Origin: Acanthococcus lagerstroemiae
Taxonomy: Eukaryota; Arthropoda; Insecta; Hemiptera; Eriococcidae
DNA: 64,000 bases
Assembly: GCA_031841125.1 (NCBI GenBank)
Contig: CM063110.1
Span: forward strand, 32,689,214 to 32,753,213
Reading direction: 5' to 3'
The translations under genes and the position numbers were made by a program. The notes beneath the pieces were generated by a model. The model searched no databases. It was not told the DNA's origin and worked only from the letters and a program-made list of their open reading frames with translations. Positions 46,611 through 57,454 of the stretch are shown here, piece after piece (positions within the stretch are counted from its first letter, which is position 1; each line of letters begins with the position of its first letter).

Positions 46611-48708
46611 CGTCTCTTTCGTCACTAATGCGTGAGTATGCCCGTGAAACTGCTGGACAAAATATTCATTGCGTTTTAAATTAAAATTATAAGTATTAAT
46701 TACTACAGTTGAAGTTCTGTTTATTTGGCATGTATGAAGCAACAAAGAGGAAAAGCCGAAATCTAACAAAGAGGAGAAGCTGAAATTTAAAGTGTTTGGA
46801 GAAGGCATGTCCAGCAATGTGGACCTAGAGATTACAGCTAGATTCTCTCGGGGGGAAAAAAACAACGAAAAACCAATCGTGTATTTTGAAAGTACAGCCA
46901 TTTTTGGAAAATATCAAAAAGTCGAGACTAAATTAGTATTTGTCAAACGGTTTCAAAGACCTACTTCTAGAATATATTGAAATCCTCCCGGCCAATCTGG
47001 TCAAATTCGAAGGTATCAAGAGCCACAACTCATAGACCTGACAGGAAATGAGTCAATAACGATTCGACTGGTAGAACTGACATGGAATGATTAAATAAGG
47101 ATCACCCAAGCAGATTCCGAATGCTCGCCGTTCTGGAAAGAAGTCGTTTTTGAGCCGAGGGTACTGTCGCCAATTTCGAATCATTACTCACCTGCTCTGA
47201 TAAATGCCTCACTCCTGAAAAACTTATCTGTATCTCTCAATGCAGAGATACGGACGTAAACCATCTGTCAGACGTCTGCAAAAGTCGGACATGTGTATAT
47301 AGCCTACTTTGCCACGACTTCTGCAGCACTGTGGCACTAATCACTATGTGACTGTGAGACAACAAACTGAGTTTTACTCGCATCGTGGAACATATATACT
47401 GAACCGATGTTATAACTCGTCGAATTTCTCATGCTATTTTATTATTCAAGCTGGGTTATTTCTCTTTACAAATTATTTATACAGTATATTTAAGAATAAT
47501 TTTTTTTTCTCACTCAGTCGTAAAAATTTAATCCGTAAAATATGTTAGAAATAAACGGGTCGTTAAAACACGAATTTATTTTCCACCCAGCGAACGGCGC
47601 ATACTTATACTTTATTTGGTCGCGTTTCTCGTAAATGTATTCGAATTTTCTAGCGCGAACAGCTTCATAAAATGATCTTGCTAATCCTTCATGACACACA
47701 TACGTGGCAAATGGCATTTCATTTACTTCTTTCGTTGGAGACGCACTGCCAACGCCAAAGGGAAGCTCCTATGGATGTAAGTACTCGCTCCGGAGATATC
47801 GCGCATTCCATCAACAAGTATTATAAGAACAATCAAATTGAAATTGGTTCCAGGCATTAAAATACTACAAATGTACTCTTTTTTTTTCTTCTTCTAAATT
47901 TCTACTACTTTTATGCGCGCTAGCACGACTGTAGGTAGAATTCCGGCAGACGGATTGAAAAACACGAGTAATATTGAAGAGGGTTTTACTACTATAAGTT
48001 CTGTAAGAACGAGCATTACATACGCGCTACATGACTTGCTGACACCTTCGCCAGTATTATAGATTTTGCTAAAACGAACATAATGGTTACTGAGATAAAA
48101 CCACGGGAACAATTTCGCGTGGACATGGATTACACAAACGTTAATATTCAATAAATATAGGATTAACGTTTTCCTCTATCTACCTAGATAGAAACTAGAA
48201 CTAATTTCTGATGGTAATGCAGACAAGCAGATTATTGACACAGCCCACCAATGCTGAGTCAGTAAAAGATCAACAATCTTGATAGAGTGCTATTTCCAAG
48301 AATGTACACGAATACGAAATCAAAGTTATTTTGAGAGTGAAGGGGGTTAGAAAGTTGAAAAGCAAGAAAGCCTCAGTTTCACCGGTGTAGGAAGGTCTCA
48401 GTCTAGGTAGAAGGATTAGTAGTCATTACAGCACACACCCTATAATCTTACTGTCGTCATTAATGCGCTAAAATATATTCCGAAATGCTCTTTTTGATGG
48501 CGTGGTGTTTCTAACCTGAAAAAAGGTACAACGAAGTTTTCAGTTATAATGGACGATTCTAGAGTAACCAGGTACATTGGTATATAATGCAGACAGACAG
48601 ACAAATTTTCAGACATAGACCGATAAGAATCCTACACAAGTGTAGCGAGTATCCGCGATGGGGTTCAACAATGAATCGGGCAACAGGGAGAACATCTTGA
48701 CCCGGGGA
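46611..48708. other. Anonymous stretch, single-copy-looking from about 47.3 to 48.2 kb
   Basis: No gene recognised. Short frames have no motif. The 47300-48200 part has little repeat content. Confidence 0.35.
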
Positions 48709-48982
48709 TAGCAACACACACACATGATGAAATCTACGTAAATTTACACATTCTACGTATTCACCTTTCAGCACGGGCGCCGCGAGCCCTGTCTGCCAAA
48801 ATTTCGGCGTAGTGAGAGTGGATGGTGTCTGTGACATTTCCCTTCGAATCTGTGGATTCTGTATTTTTCGGCAGATTCGACCACTTAGTCGGCATTTTGG
48901 CAGAGAGGGCTCGCGGCGCTCCTGCTGAAACTTAAACACGTAGAATGTGTAAATTTACGTAGATTTCATGCGTGTGTTGCTA
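48709..48982. mobile_element. Foldback MITE with about 110-bp inverted arms
   Basis: The left arm (TAGCAACACACACACATGAT..., ATCTACGTAAATTTACACAT, GCGCCGCGAGCCCT, TCTGCCAAAAT) is repeated in inverse at the right (48870-48982), with only a few differences. The arms almost meet, leaving a short central loop near 48830-48865. The frame at 48559-48939 (minus) simply reads through the palindrome. Beyond the right arm the bases GGTAGCAATT (minus strand) suggest the end may extend slightly. No target duplication was found. Confidence 0.8.
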
Positions 48983-49339
48983 AATTGCTACCCTGCCATT
49001 CAGTATGTACAATCAAAATTTTTTCAACTAATAATGGTTTCACGACTGGGCGACACTGATTCGTCTATACTTAAGGCCACTGCGATAATGCCGCCCACAT
49101 CCCTCAAGGTCACTGCTCGGAATATAGAATTGGTAACCCAATGACTACAATTTGAAAAAGAAAAAACATAGAATTTCAAAATAACAAAATAGTTCCGAAA
49201 ACGTCCATTTAAAAAAAGGAAACTTCTAGGGGTGAGAGGTAGAGATGTACATTCCCACTGATTTCTTCCCGGGAAGAAATCTACTAGGAAATCTGTTGGA
49301 AGAGCATCTATTTTAATTTTTCATTTCCAATAAAATCCC
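48983..49339. other. Anonymous spacer
   Basis: No recognisable feature. Confidence 0.35.
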
Positions 49340-49575
49340 GGTATTGCAAAATCGTGATTTCAAAATATGATTCCCGGACACTTTCCCGAAATCAGCCTCC
49401 CAAAAAGACAATTTTCTCAAAGAGTAAACATCCCGAAACATTTTTCCCCGGATCCAAAATCCCGAAAGCGATTTCCTGAAGAGCTGTACCTATCGAAAGC
49501 TGAAATTCCGAAAGCGTTTCTGCGAACAGATTATATTTCTCAAATACTGAAATCTCGAATCTATTTTGCCGAATA
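49340..49575 (+). repeat. Degenerate CCCGAAA repeat
   Basis: Phrases TTTCCCGAAATC, ATCCCGAAACATTTTTCCCC, ATCCCGAAAGCGATTTCC and ATTCCGAAAGCG recur irregularly. A similar GGGATTCGGGGGAAAATG-type patch in the opposite sense occurs at 51400-51460. It is non-coding. Confidence 0.5.
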
Positions 49576-49854
49576 ATGCGTGTTTTAAAAATTGCTATGG
49601 AATGTGTATGAACTCAACAAAGGTAGTCAGAGTGGTCTCATAAATCGCTTAAAGCTGATCTAAAACACCAATGGCATATAAAGGGGAAGGGGGGAGTTGG
49701 GGTATGTACCCCTCTCCGACATATCTAAATCTCTCTGCCTAGAGCTATTATATTTCGTCTATAACATTTTTCATTTGGATCCCCCTCGCGAGATTATTCT
49801 CTGCATCCGCCCCTGGAAGGTACAAATATAAAAATGGCTGAAGAAGCACACCAA

Positions 49855-50243
49855 AAGTCGTTAATCGATGGTTTCATGAACCTCTGCTCGCGAAGAACGA
49901 CCGAACGCGTATATTGGGACAGTCGCAAAATGCATGGCCCGAGCTTTCAACACCGGCTGCTGATGGAACAGTAATCGTAATCAAAGGACCAACGCAGTCA
50001 GCGCAAGAGCATCCTCCTGACCAGGAGGAATGCTGTGGTAATGTCCGGAGTAAAAAGAAAAGCTGCGAAGCATCCAGAGCAATCTCCTGCACAACTGTTA
50101 CGAACTGAACGGACTGATGTCCCACACGAGGTCCTCAGTCAGATCCCGGAACGTGAGGCGATAAAAAGAACGATTTGAAGGATCCGACGAAAAGATCTCC
50201 CTCTAAACCCCGAAGTCATTGACAGAATCAGCTGTCTTACCGT
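49855..50243 (+). pseudogene. FLYWCH zinc-finger pseudogene fragment
   Basis: Three plus-strand frames in succession give parts of one protein type. From 49861: LIDGFMNLCSRRTTERVYWD, the start of a FLYWCH domain (L-DG...YW-C). Then, one frame over: ELSTPAADGTVIVIKGPTQ followed by EHPPDQEE, the second half with the H-HPP signature. Then VKRKAAKHPEQSPAQLLRTE, DVPHEVLSQIPEREAIKRTI, a stop, and IRRKDLPLNPEVIDRISCL. The last part matches the region after FLYWCH in insect proteins related to MULE transposases and their domesticated relatives. Frameshifts and a stop show it is dead. The Cys of the YWxC motif is replaced (YWDS). Its 3' side is cut by the hAT-like element beginning at 50244. Confidence 0.7.
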
Positions 50244-51315
50244 CCGTGGCGTGCATTCCAGGCAAGCAAGGTAAGCACCGCTTACCCTGAAAATTCCCGA
50301 GAAAATAAGTGTTTATATAAAATATCAACTTCAACTTGTAACAAATAAAAGATAATGAAACATTGGGCAAAACAGCGACCGTATTGACGCTTACGCATTA
50401 ACGCTTAAGTATAATAATAAATTCACGGGAGAGTCAGGAGACATTTGAAACAGAAGCATTATACTGTTTGGTGTTTAGCAATCCTTGTACATGTATATTT
50501 GTATAGGCCAGCAAGTTATGCGTCGGATCTAACGTCTAACGCTTCTTTTTCATACTGCACGACTTATGCTCCGCCTCTGTGTTAAATACCAACAAAAGAA
50601 CACACTAGCATATTCAACACGACGAAACCTGTGTGTTTGGCTGCGTTCTGGAAGCGCTTTGAGTCAAGCTTGGCCCGGGTGGGCTACACACGAACGTCAA
50701 AGTTGACAGTGAAACATGATCATGTTCTTCTACTAATCAACACGTTATGTTTGAATGCTCCATTTTTTTTGCCCACAGGTTCGATTTTTACTAGACATTT
50801 CCACATATCGCAATATAAAAACATTTTGTGATTAACCAGTTGTGAAGATAGAAAACTGATTTGTTGGCCATGTCTATTTAGGGACGTACCGATAGGCGGG
50901 GGGGAGGGGGGCAACTCCCCCTTCCCTCTGTAGGAATTTTTCGCTCAGCAGTTGGGAAAATTCATCATTTCAGTCAGGTGGAGTTGAGAAAATCCAACAA
51001 GTCAAAAGTTTTTTTTTTTACTTGTTTTGATACTTGATAATTTTGAGTCGAGTCGGTTGGGATTTTCCCGACTTTGCCCCCCCCCCCTTCCCTCCGCCCC
51101 AAGAAAAACTCATCCGTACTTCCCTGAGTCTATTATTCATCACAGAAAAGAATAAATACATATTTAATGACCCTAAACAGAGACACGACAACTTAATTTG
51201 AACAATTTGATCAATGCTGTTTTGTAGTAGCATGTTGTTCATACTTTTATTCTGATTTTTACTTCACCTGTACGCTTATCGCTTACCTCCTAGAAAAACT
51301 CCCCGCACGCCACTG
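50244..51315. mobile_element. hAT-like element (CAGTGGCGTGC ends), 8-bp target duplication
   Basis: The left end CCGTGGCGTGC and the right end, read from the minus strand, CAGTGGCGTGC differ by one base. They are flanked by CTTACCGT (50236-50243) and CTTGCCGT (51316-51323), which match at seven of eight positions. Subterminal GGTAAGC appears near both ends (GGTAAGCACCGCTTACC left, GGTAAGCGATAAGC right). The total is 1072 bp, of which 248 bp are a later nested MITE. No transposase is encoded. Confidence 0.75.
50879..51126 (-). mobile_element. hAT-like MITE (CAGGGACGTAC family), copy 1, nested
   Basis: The ends TAGGGACGTACCGAT and, from the minus strand, CAGGGAAGTACGGATGAG are flanked by TGTCTATT (50871-50878) and AGTCTATT (51127-51134), seven of eight identical. 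In the reverse orientation it is the same sequence as 55282-55602, sharing GAGTTTTTC, a G-rich block, CTTTTGACTTGTTGG and TTTTCCCAACTG. It has C and G homopolymer runs and no coding capacity. It lies inside the 50244-51315 element, so it is the younger insertion. Confidence 0.8.
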
Positions 51316-51323
51316 CTTGCCGT

Positions 51324-51769
51324 AACAGTACCAGATTTCATTGTTGGGAGAGCGAAATAGAATTGATTTTTTGAACTTCAATAATCCCCCCCCCCCGAAA
51401 GTAATGTTTTTGGGATTCGGGGGAAAATGTTCCGGGATATTTACTCTTCGGAAAAATTGTGGTATTGGACAAATGGTCGAGAAGTATTTTAGAATATGTA
51501 CTTTTTTAAATTTATTGTTGGTAAACCATATCCAAAACTAGACGAACCCGGAACCGCCCACAGGTGCCGCGAGTCGCGTCACCCACGGGTGGGGGAGCAC
51601 GCTGTAGAACTGCACACATCACTGGAAGTGCTTTTCGCAGACAGAAAATATCTGAATTGTTCTAGAATGGTTTTCACTTACTTAACTGGATTACCCTCTC
51701 TCCTCTTGTCCAACTATTTTTGAAACATTTGTGCATTTCAGACTTTGAACTTTACTCACCTTGGCTTAG
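51324..51769. other. Spacer after the hAT-like element
   Basis: It begins AACAGTACCAGATTTC, which may continue the broken FLYWCH frame for a few codons but cannot be confirmed. A CCCGAAA-like repeat patch lies at 51390-51460. No gene recognised. Confidence 0.35.
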
Positions 51770-51905
51770 CCCAATAACGTAGACAAGGGGTATGGACCCT
51801 CGAGACTTCATTAAATAATGGTTTTTTCAATTTTAGCCCCTCTCCAACACCTCCCCCTTTGGTCGAGACTAGACCCCCCCCTTCAACACTAGGCTAGCTA
51901 CGCTA
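51770..51905. mobile_element. Possible short MITE (AATAACGTAG / AGTAGCGTAG ends)
   Basis: The left side AATAACGTAGACAAGGGG and, from the minus strand on the right, AGTAGCGTAGCTAGCC face each other about 130 bp apart around C-rich runs. The match is modest and the flanks TTAGCC and TCAGCC give only weak support for a target duplication. Confidence 0.35.
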
Positions 51906-54900
51906 CTCCCTCAGCCAATCGGGTCAATGGCAGAATTTCAGATTTGCGTTCGGATGATAATGTGTCCCTGTAATTCTAAATAGTCCTTTCAACAATTCGC
52001 GATAATAACTTTCCTCTGTGATTATTCGAACGTAGCAAGTGTTTTCGTTACACCATCTGGAGTCGACGAGGTGATTGTTTTCCGGAAAGCCCAAGGTATA
52101 CAATTACATGTACACAGAAGCCCCTCCATCGAAAGTGACAAATGTTCGTAGTTCGCTCGATGTCGCTCCATCCTTCGGATCAGCGAGTCTCTCCCTTCGC
52201 TCGACTTCTTTCCCTCGTCTCGTGTTTCCGGCTCGATAAAAAAGATTTACGCATTTCGCCGAACATCGCGTTTACACCTAATTTTCGCTCCTGTTATACA
52301 TATCATCTGAATGAAAAGGCCATAATTTACCAAAATTAGACAAATATCGCGAGCCATATTCGCAGATGTATCGCGCACGAGGCCCGGCGCGAGCTTCGTT
52401 GACCCGGGAGGTCGATATCGCGTACACGCTTCGCGATAAATCAAGACCTCGATGTAAGGTATCGGCCAGCAGTCCATTGCATTGTCGTGTCTGCTGTGTA
52501 TCGAACCGACAGAACTGATACATAAAACTGATTGTGCACCGTCAAAAACGGGCGCGATGTTAACACCGTTAATACGCCACCATCAGCATCCTGTAAAAAC
52601 CACCCCTACCGTTTCTCTCTTTGTACACGTATGTGTCAATACCATTGTTAAGCTTCGGGGAAAACCTTTCCGTGACTATTGTTGACCATAGGGTTTCTTT
52701 TTAATTCAATTTATAAAAACGGAGAGTGGAATGGAACGGAACGGCGAACGCTGCCAGCGAGCCCAACTAATTTTCCTCCCTCCGGTCATTAACGAAGACA
52801 GAGAGGCGAGATGATGGAACCGAACAACGAACAGTGTAATCTTCTGCCAGTTCGCGTGACGCATTTATAACGCCGCTGATTAAGAGTAAAGTCGGCGGAA
52901 ATCCATTCCAGCTTACCTACGGACGTGTCGGCTGTATAAATTCGCCATCGGCCATCTGTTTAGCGCGAAAAATGAAAATTCTTTAGTTATGGTCCGCACC
53001 CCGGTACCAACTGGTGACAGAGGCGGCGAACGCAGGATACTGCGGACTCAAAACACTGCTGGCTTCGCCCACGTCCGATCCAAAATTGATCCGGGCCAGA
53101 AATCGAGCTAATTCCACTTCCAATTGGAAAACGAGCTGGCCACAGAGCACACACAATCGGCCAGTAATCGGATATAGCCGTTGAATACAAAATTAGGCGA
53201 ACCATGATGTGAAGTACTTTCCGGCGCTGCTGCTGCGGTATAATTAACCGAAAGAGATAAATGGTTTCGTAAATTCGAAATGCCGCGTACGTATAGCAAA
53301 AGATAAATACGTAAAATAGGTTTAACTGTACATAGGTGTATGCACGGCGAACCTGCATACGCTCCGAATACCTCACGGTGTAAGTGTATTTTGTTTTTTG
53401 ATAATTGATAACGTAGGTTTCGTGACTGTTTCTAGAACAGGTTTGAAAGAAAGGAGAAAAAAAAAATAGGTATATGTGTACAACGATAAATAAAAAATAA
53501 TGAACGTCAACCAGAACCACGATCAGCTCCAACGATTATTCCCCTCGCTGGTGCATTTATATGAAAAAAAAAAAAAAAAAAAAAAAAAGTAATTAGGAGC
53601 AAATAAGCAAGAATCAATGGATTTCGAAATCGATCAGTCGATCACTCAGTTCGATATTTTATGAGAGCTGAAGCAACAGTTACGGTCAGCATTTGCTGGC
53701 CTTGGAAACATTTGTGCCAGTCTTGGCCGTTTTCGTGTTTTCATTTCAAAATCCTTTCCCAATCTCCTAATGAGCAAAGTCATTTATACAAATGAAATCG
53801 GTACCCTCAAAACCTAATTTGCCAAAAACTCCAAAAGCGCAAGGTCTTGTTTCGTTTTTAGGATTACGTACTTACTCGTACAAATAGTGATGGGTTGCTC
53901 TCTGGCTAAATGATGTAAGGTCCACCTTGCATCCTTGCGACTCGGGTCTCATTTCCAGTGCTGGAAAAGCTCTAGTAAGCAGATTTTGTCTCTCATCCCG
54001 CAAACAACCTAGGGGACAGAGCCACCGCAGTTCCAACCGAGGTGGATAAATAGCGTACTCTGCAATTACCCACCAGTTCTTAAGAACAAGGCAATTGCTC
54101 GTAGCACACGAGTATCTGAAGAACTGGTTCTATATTGCGAGTCTTCAGTGTGTCTCGTGAATTATTTACTCAGCGTTGTGAAGCACGTGGCTAGTAGCAA
54201 TTCACCTATGCACATGCTTTGTGGGCACACAAAAGGAAATCCTCGAACACAAGTCGCAAGGAAAGAAGGGTTCACTACTACAACTACCTGGTTTAGTAAG
54301 CCATCGTGACATATGTTCTCTATGTTGGCGATTGGCGATAAACACTTCGAAATTTAAATAAATCCACCCTGTAACTCAACTCGGTCCCTCTTCCAGTCAC
54401 CCTTTCGCTGACAAACAAATTGAGACTAACAGTAACTTAAAAGAGATAGATCAAAAGCCTGCCAACTAAGAAGGTGATACAGACTGAACTACCAATTATG
54501 GCTCATCTTTTTTTAACTTCAGTAGCGGTTCACTGAGTGCGTAATTGTTACTTCTTTTATCATGGATAGGTGAAGTAGATTGCTTCCTTTTTTCGATTAG
54601 ACAATGCTCTTCGGCTCTACAGAAGGCCCGCGAACTTTCCAACAAGCTCCATTTACACCCTCTGTACCGAACGTGGATCCGTTGAATTTCAACCACCTTA
54701 TATATTTGATATCTATATCATACATATGACAAATAACTACGTCGGACCTTCCTCACACGTACGTCTCTCGAGATAATTAAATTTGAAACAAGGATCGAAG
54801 GTGTATCAAAACTTTAGTGATTCACTTTCGGTATCGACTAGTTTTGGGCCACGTTCGATCCCCATATTGTCGAACATGTTTCACCAGCTTAGGACTATAA

Positions 54901-55281
54901 TTGTACCAACATAACAAATATCTAGATAACTACTTAAACGTTGAAGTTCTCATCTTATTGCAGAATAAACTAATCATCTTTTCAGTATTTTGAAGAGATC
55001 AAAAGTGAGTCAGCTCGGTACCAAAACTGGATCGAAATTTTATGTTCTCAGACTGTAATAATTTTTATCAGAAATATTAACCAGTACTACACTAAAAGTA
55101 ATTTATCGATAAAACACCTAAAAAGTATGTTTCTCCTCAAAATTTTCATGAAAAGTGCGAATTAAAACTTCAAAAACAACGTCTCCGTAAATGACTGTGC
55201 AGTGAAATAAGGAGGGAAAAAAAGCAAGGATTATTTTTAATACCTATTTAACTCAACAGAGCATTTCAATCGGAGTGCAAA
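51906..55281. other. Anonymous stretch, single-copy-looking at 52.0-53.5 kb
   Basis: About 52000-53550 has frequent CpG, few repeats and balanced composition, ending at a 25-A run (53564-53588). A 181-codon minus frame (52987-53532) has a hydrophobic, Tyr/Phe-rich start and no recognisable domain, so I do not call it a gene. The A run could be the tail of a retroposon, but no target duplication was found. The remainder to 55281 is anonymous. Confidence 0.35.
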
Positions 55282-55602
55282 CAGGGACGTACTGAAGAGT
55301 TTTTCCGGGCGGGGGGAGGAGGTAAAAATTGTGAAAGTCCCAACTGATTCAACTCAGAATTCCCAAGTATCAAAGTAAAAGAAGAAAAGAAGAAAAAACT
55401 TTTGACTTGTTGGGTTTTCCCAACTTCTTAACTCAATTTTCAAGTATACAAAAAGAAAAAAAGAAAAAAAAACTTTCAACTTGTTGGATTTTCCTAACTC
55501 GCCTGACTGAAGTGGTAAATATCCCAACTGTTGACTGAAAAATGCCCACAGCCGGAGGGGGTAAGTTGCCCTCCCCAACCCTCTATCATCGGTATGTCCC
55601 TG
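55282..55602 (+). mobile_element. hAT-like MITE (CAGGGACGTAC family), copy 2, perfect 8-bp target duplication
   Basis: The left end CAGGGACGTACTGA and right end, from the minus strand, CAGGGACATACCGA are bounded by identical AGTGCAAA octamers at 55274-55281 and 55603-55610. The 321-bp interior contains two A/G-rich tracts preceding CTTTTGACTTGTTGGG and CTTTCAACTTGTTGGA, which look like an internal duplication absent from copy 1 at 50879. It has no coding capacity. It gives the best-defined boundaries for the family. Confidence 0.85.
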
Positions 55603-55610
55603 AGTGCAAA

Positions 55611-56289
55611 TCATTCCAAAGGTATAGTGACTGATTCAGTGGGTAGGCCAAAACGTAGACTAACTTGTTTACGTGTGATGTAATGTAAGCTGTCAACGCA
55701 CGCAAATGGCAACACTGATTTACTCATGGTACGGCGAGCCGCATTCGGTCATTCAATCTAATGTTATTTACAATACCTGGCAGGCGACAAGATTTTTATA
55801 ACACGAGGTTAGCTCATTTAGCAAGAGGTAAAGACGACAGTGACGTCACTGAGGTGCCAATCACACAGGACGCTTACAGGAATACAGTTTTTTTCGATCT
55901 TGACTCATAACTGATGCCCGCAAAATTTTTTTCTACTATTTTTACCACGTACAACATGGATCCCCCCCTATTCTGACGTAGGCCTATTCGGGGAGTTTCC
56001 GGAATAGGGGGTGCGGTGTTTCGGGGCTAATGTGGTATGCGTGCATCGCCATACGCCCCTCTATCATCTACCACATACAACATTCAATTGGTTATCGTTT
56101 AAAAAAAAGAAAAAGCCCTCCACAGCAAAAATTCAGTTTTCCCATTACTTTTTTATGAAGTGAATTTCGGCACGGGTGAGACGGAAAAAACTGTTGCTGG
56201 TTGCTTACCCGAATGAGCTGACCTTCACTAGTTATAAGAACCATGGGCTGGCGATATTTGTTACATTTGATAACTGTCCAGTTTGACTC
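55611..56289. other. Anonymous spacer
   Basis: No gene. A C run (55962-55968) and a CCCCTATTC...GGAATAGGGG dyad (about 55965-56010) are visible, the dyad being a possible short palindrome. Confidence 0.35.
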
Positions 56290-56660
56290 CCCTGACATCC
56301 GGATGCCAGAATTTTGAAATAATGGTCAAACTGTTTTCAGGAATGAGGTTAGAAGCCCTGAAAATTTGTGAAAACTATATCCATAATCCATCATGAGCGT
56401 TTTCAAGTCTCTGCCCCAACAAATGTCACAATTTTTACGGGAATGTTAAATCGTTATCAGAAATGAATTCAACTATTCTTGTAACCTAAAAAATGACATA
56501 TATTAGTCTATTTTTCAAATGTTGAGTTCTCGCCTCACAGGTGCCACAATTTTGAAATGAAGGTCACATCGTCATCAGAAATGAATTCAGCTGCATCTTT
56601 TCTTTTTTTTTTTTAATCTTGAGTTCCACCTTTACAGACACTATAATTTTCAAGTTACAT
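56290..56660 (+). repeat. Degenerate tandem array, unit about 115 bp
   Basis: Three and a half units begin near 56305, 56427, 56543 and 56638. Each has CAC/CAGAATTTTGAAATNAAGG, then ATCGTNATCAGAAATGAATTC, then a T-rich part with TTGAGTTC. The ATGAATTCAGC phrase links it, in opposite orientation, to 28810-29210. Confidence 0.65.
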
Positions 56661-56725
56661 TGAAACGAAAATTAAATCAAATTGCGTGACTTTGAAACCG
56701 TCCCAGCGAGTATCTACTAAATTCG

Positions 56726-57172
56726 ATGATTCACGCTGATCGATATTTTGAAAATCACAGTAAAAATGTAATTTCTGATACTGAAAAACACAAGTTTTTA
56801 AGCGGTGTATCTGAGGATAAGAGAAGGGGCAGGGGACCATATCACAGATTGGTTGATGGGAGTGTAGAAAAACGCGTTTGGGGTGGATTGTATTCCTACT
56901 GTTCGCCCAAGTCGGTAAAACCAAACAATAATGACGAAAATTTTATATTTTGTGAAATTTTAGAAGCAGTTACGAAAAGAATATACGGGCACCTTTTTGA
57001 CATGGATATGTCTAAGGGTATGGCACGCGAAAGAGAAAAATTTCGCAGAAAACGCTCCACGCTCCGTGAAAAACGTTCCGCAGAAAAACGTTACCATATT
57101 GATGCAGTTGCGTATTCCTTTTCATGCAGTCATTCGTTCCATCATGTTTCTACCGACCAACACGGAGAATGA
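56726..57172 (+). CDS. Unidentified 148-codon open frame overlapping a dispersed repeat
   Basis: The predicted product has a His/Asp/Lys-rich first half (LSGVSEDKRRGRGPYHRLVD, VWGGLYSYCSPKS) and a basic second half (KGMAREREKFRRKRS, HIDAVAYSFSCSHSF). I recognise no family. From codon about 90 the DNA is the repeat shared with 42332-42612, where the same frame is recognisable for about 20 codons before it breaks. That suggests an element-encoded fragment more than a host gene. A chance open frame remains possible. The start is simply the first ATG. Confidence 0.3.
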   Translation: MIHADRYFENHSKNVISDTEKHKFLSGVSEDKRRGRGPYHRLVDGSVEKRVWGGLYSYCSPKSVKPNNNDENFIFCEILEAVTKRIYGHLFDMDMSKGMAREREKFRRKRSTLREKRSAEKRYHIDAVAYSFSCSHSFHHVSTDQHGE

Positions 57173-57295
57173 TGAACGACGCCGAGAATGGACGAATAAA
57201 GAAGGCATTGGAATTGCGGGTCAACGCGATCGCAAGGACAATTCCATGTGACGACAATGTCCTTTTGTGCAAGAGTCGAATTCTTTCTTTTTCCA
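56993..57295 (+). repeat. Unclassified dispersed repeat, copy B
   Basis: It aligns with copy A (42332-42612) along its length, with one extra stretch, CTCCACGCTCCGTGAAAAACG-like, inside an imperfect AAACGCTCC/AAACGTTCC/AAACGTTACC triplication near 57048-57096. The open frame at 56726 enters it from upstream. Its right edge abuts a minus-strand LINE tail. No ends or target duplication identified. Confidence 0.7.
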
Positions 57296-57445
57296 GCGAA
57301 CTCTACCTCAATGATCAGTCTCAGGATTTCGTATCTGTCGCCTCTTATCAAGTGAACGAGGTAGTTTAGTTTTCTCTCCTTAACCGATTCAAGAAGTTCA
57401 AACCGTTTTCGCAGTCTGTTCAGCATTTCAATGTCAGCGATTTCC
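57281..57445 (-). pseudogene. LINE C-terminal fragment
   Basis: On the minus strand the frame reads MLNRLRKRFELLESVKERKL, NYLVHLIRGDRYEILRLIIE and FAGKRK. This is the highly characteristic stretch of insect endonuclease/reverse-transcriptase LINEs (L--IK-RKL-YLGHI-R---Y-LL-LI--GKI-GKR). The next expected element motif, GRRR-SW--NL, is missing because the sequence joins the dispersed repeat at about 57290. It is a short dead fragment; the usual reverse transcriptase core is not nearby. Confidence 0.75.
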
Positions 57446-57454
57446 TCAGTCCTC

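Noticed and set aside
48559..48939. 126-codon minus-strand open frame
   Set aside because: It reads through the long palindrome of the foldback element; no protein-like features.
52987..53532. 181-codon minus-strand open frame with hydrophobic start
   Set aside because: No recognisable domain, poor membrane-segment pattern after the start, and no splice or promoter context. Kept only as a note.
53564..53588. 25-A run as tail of a processed pseudogene
   Set aside because: No target duplication and no protein similarity upstream on either strand.
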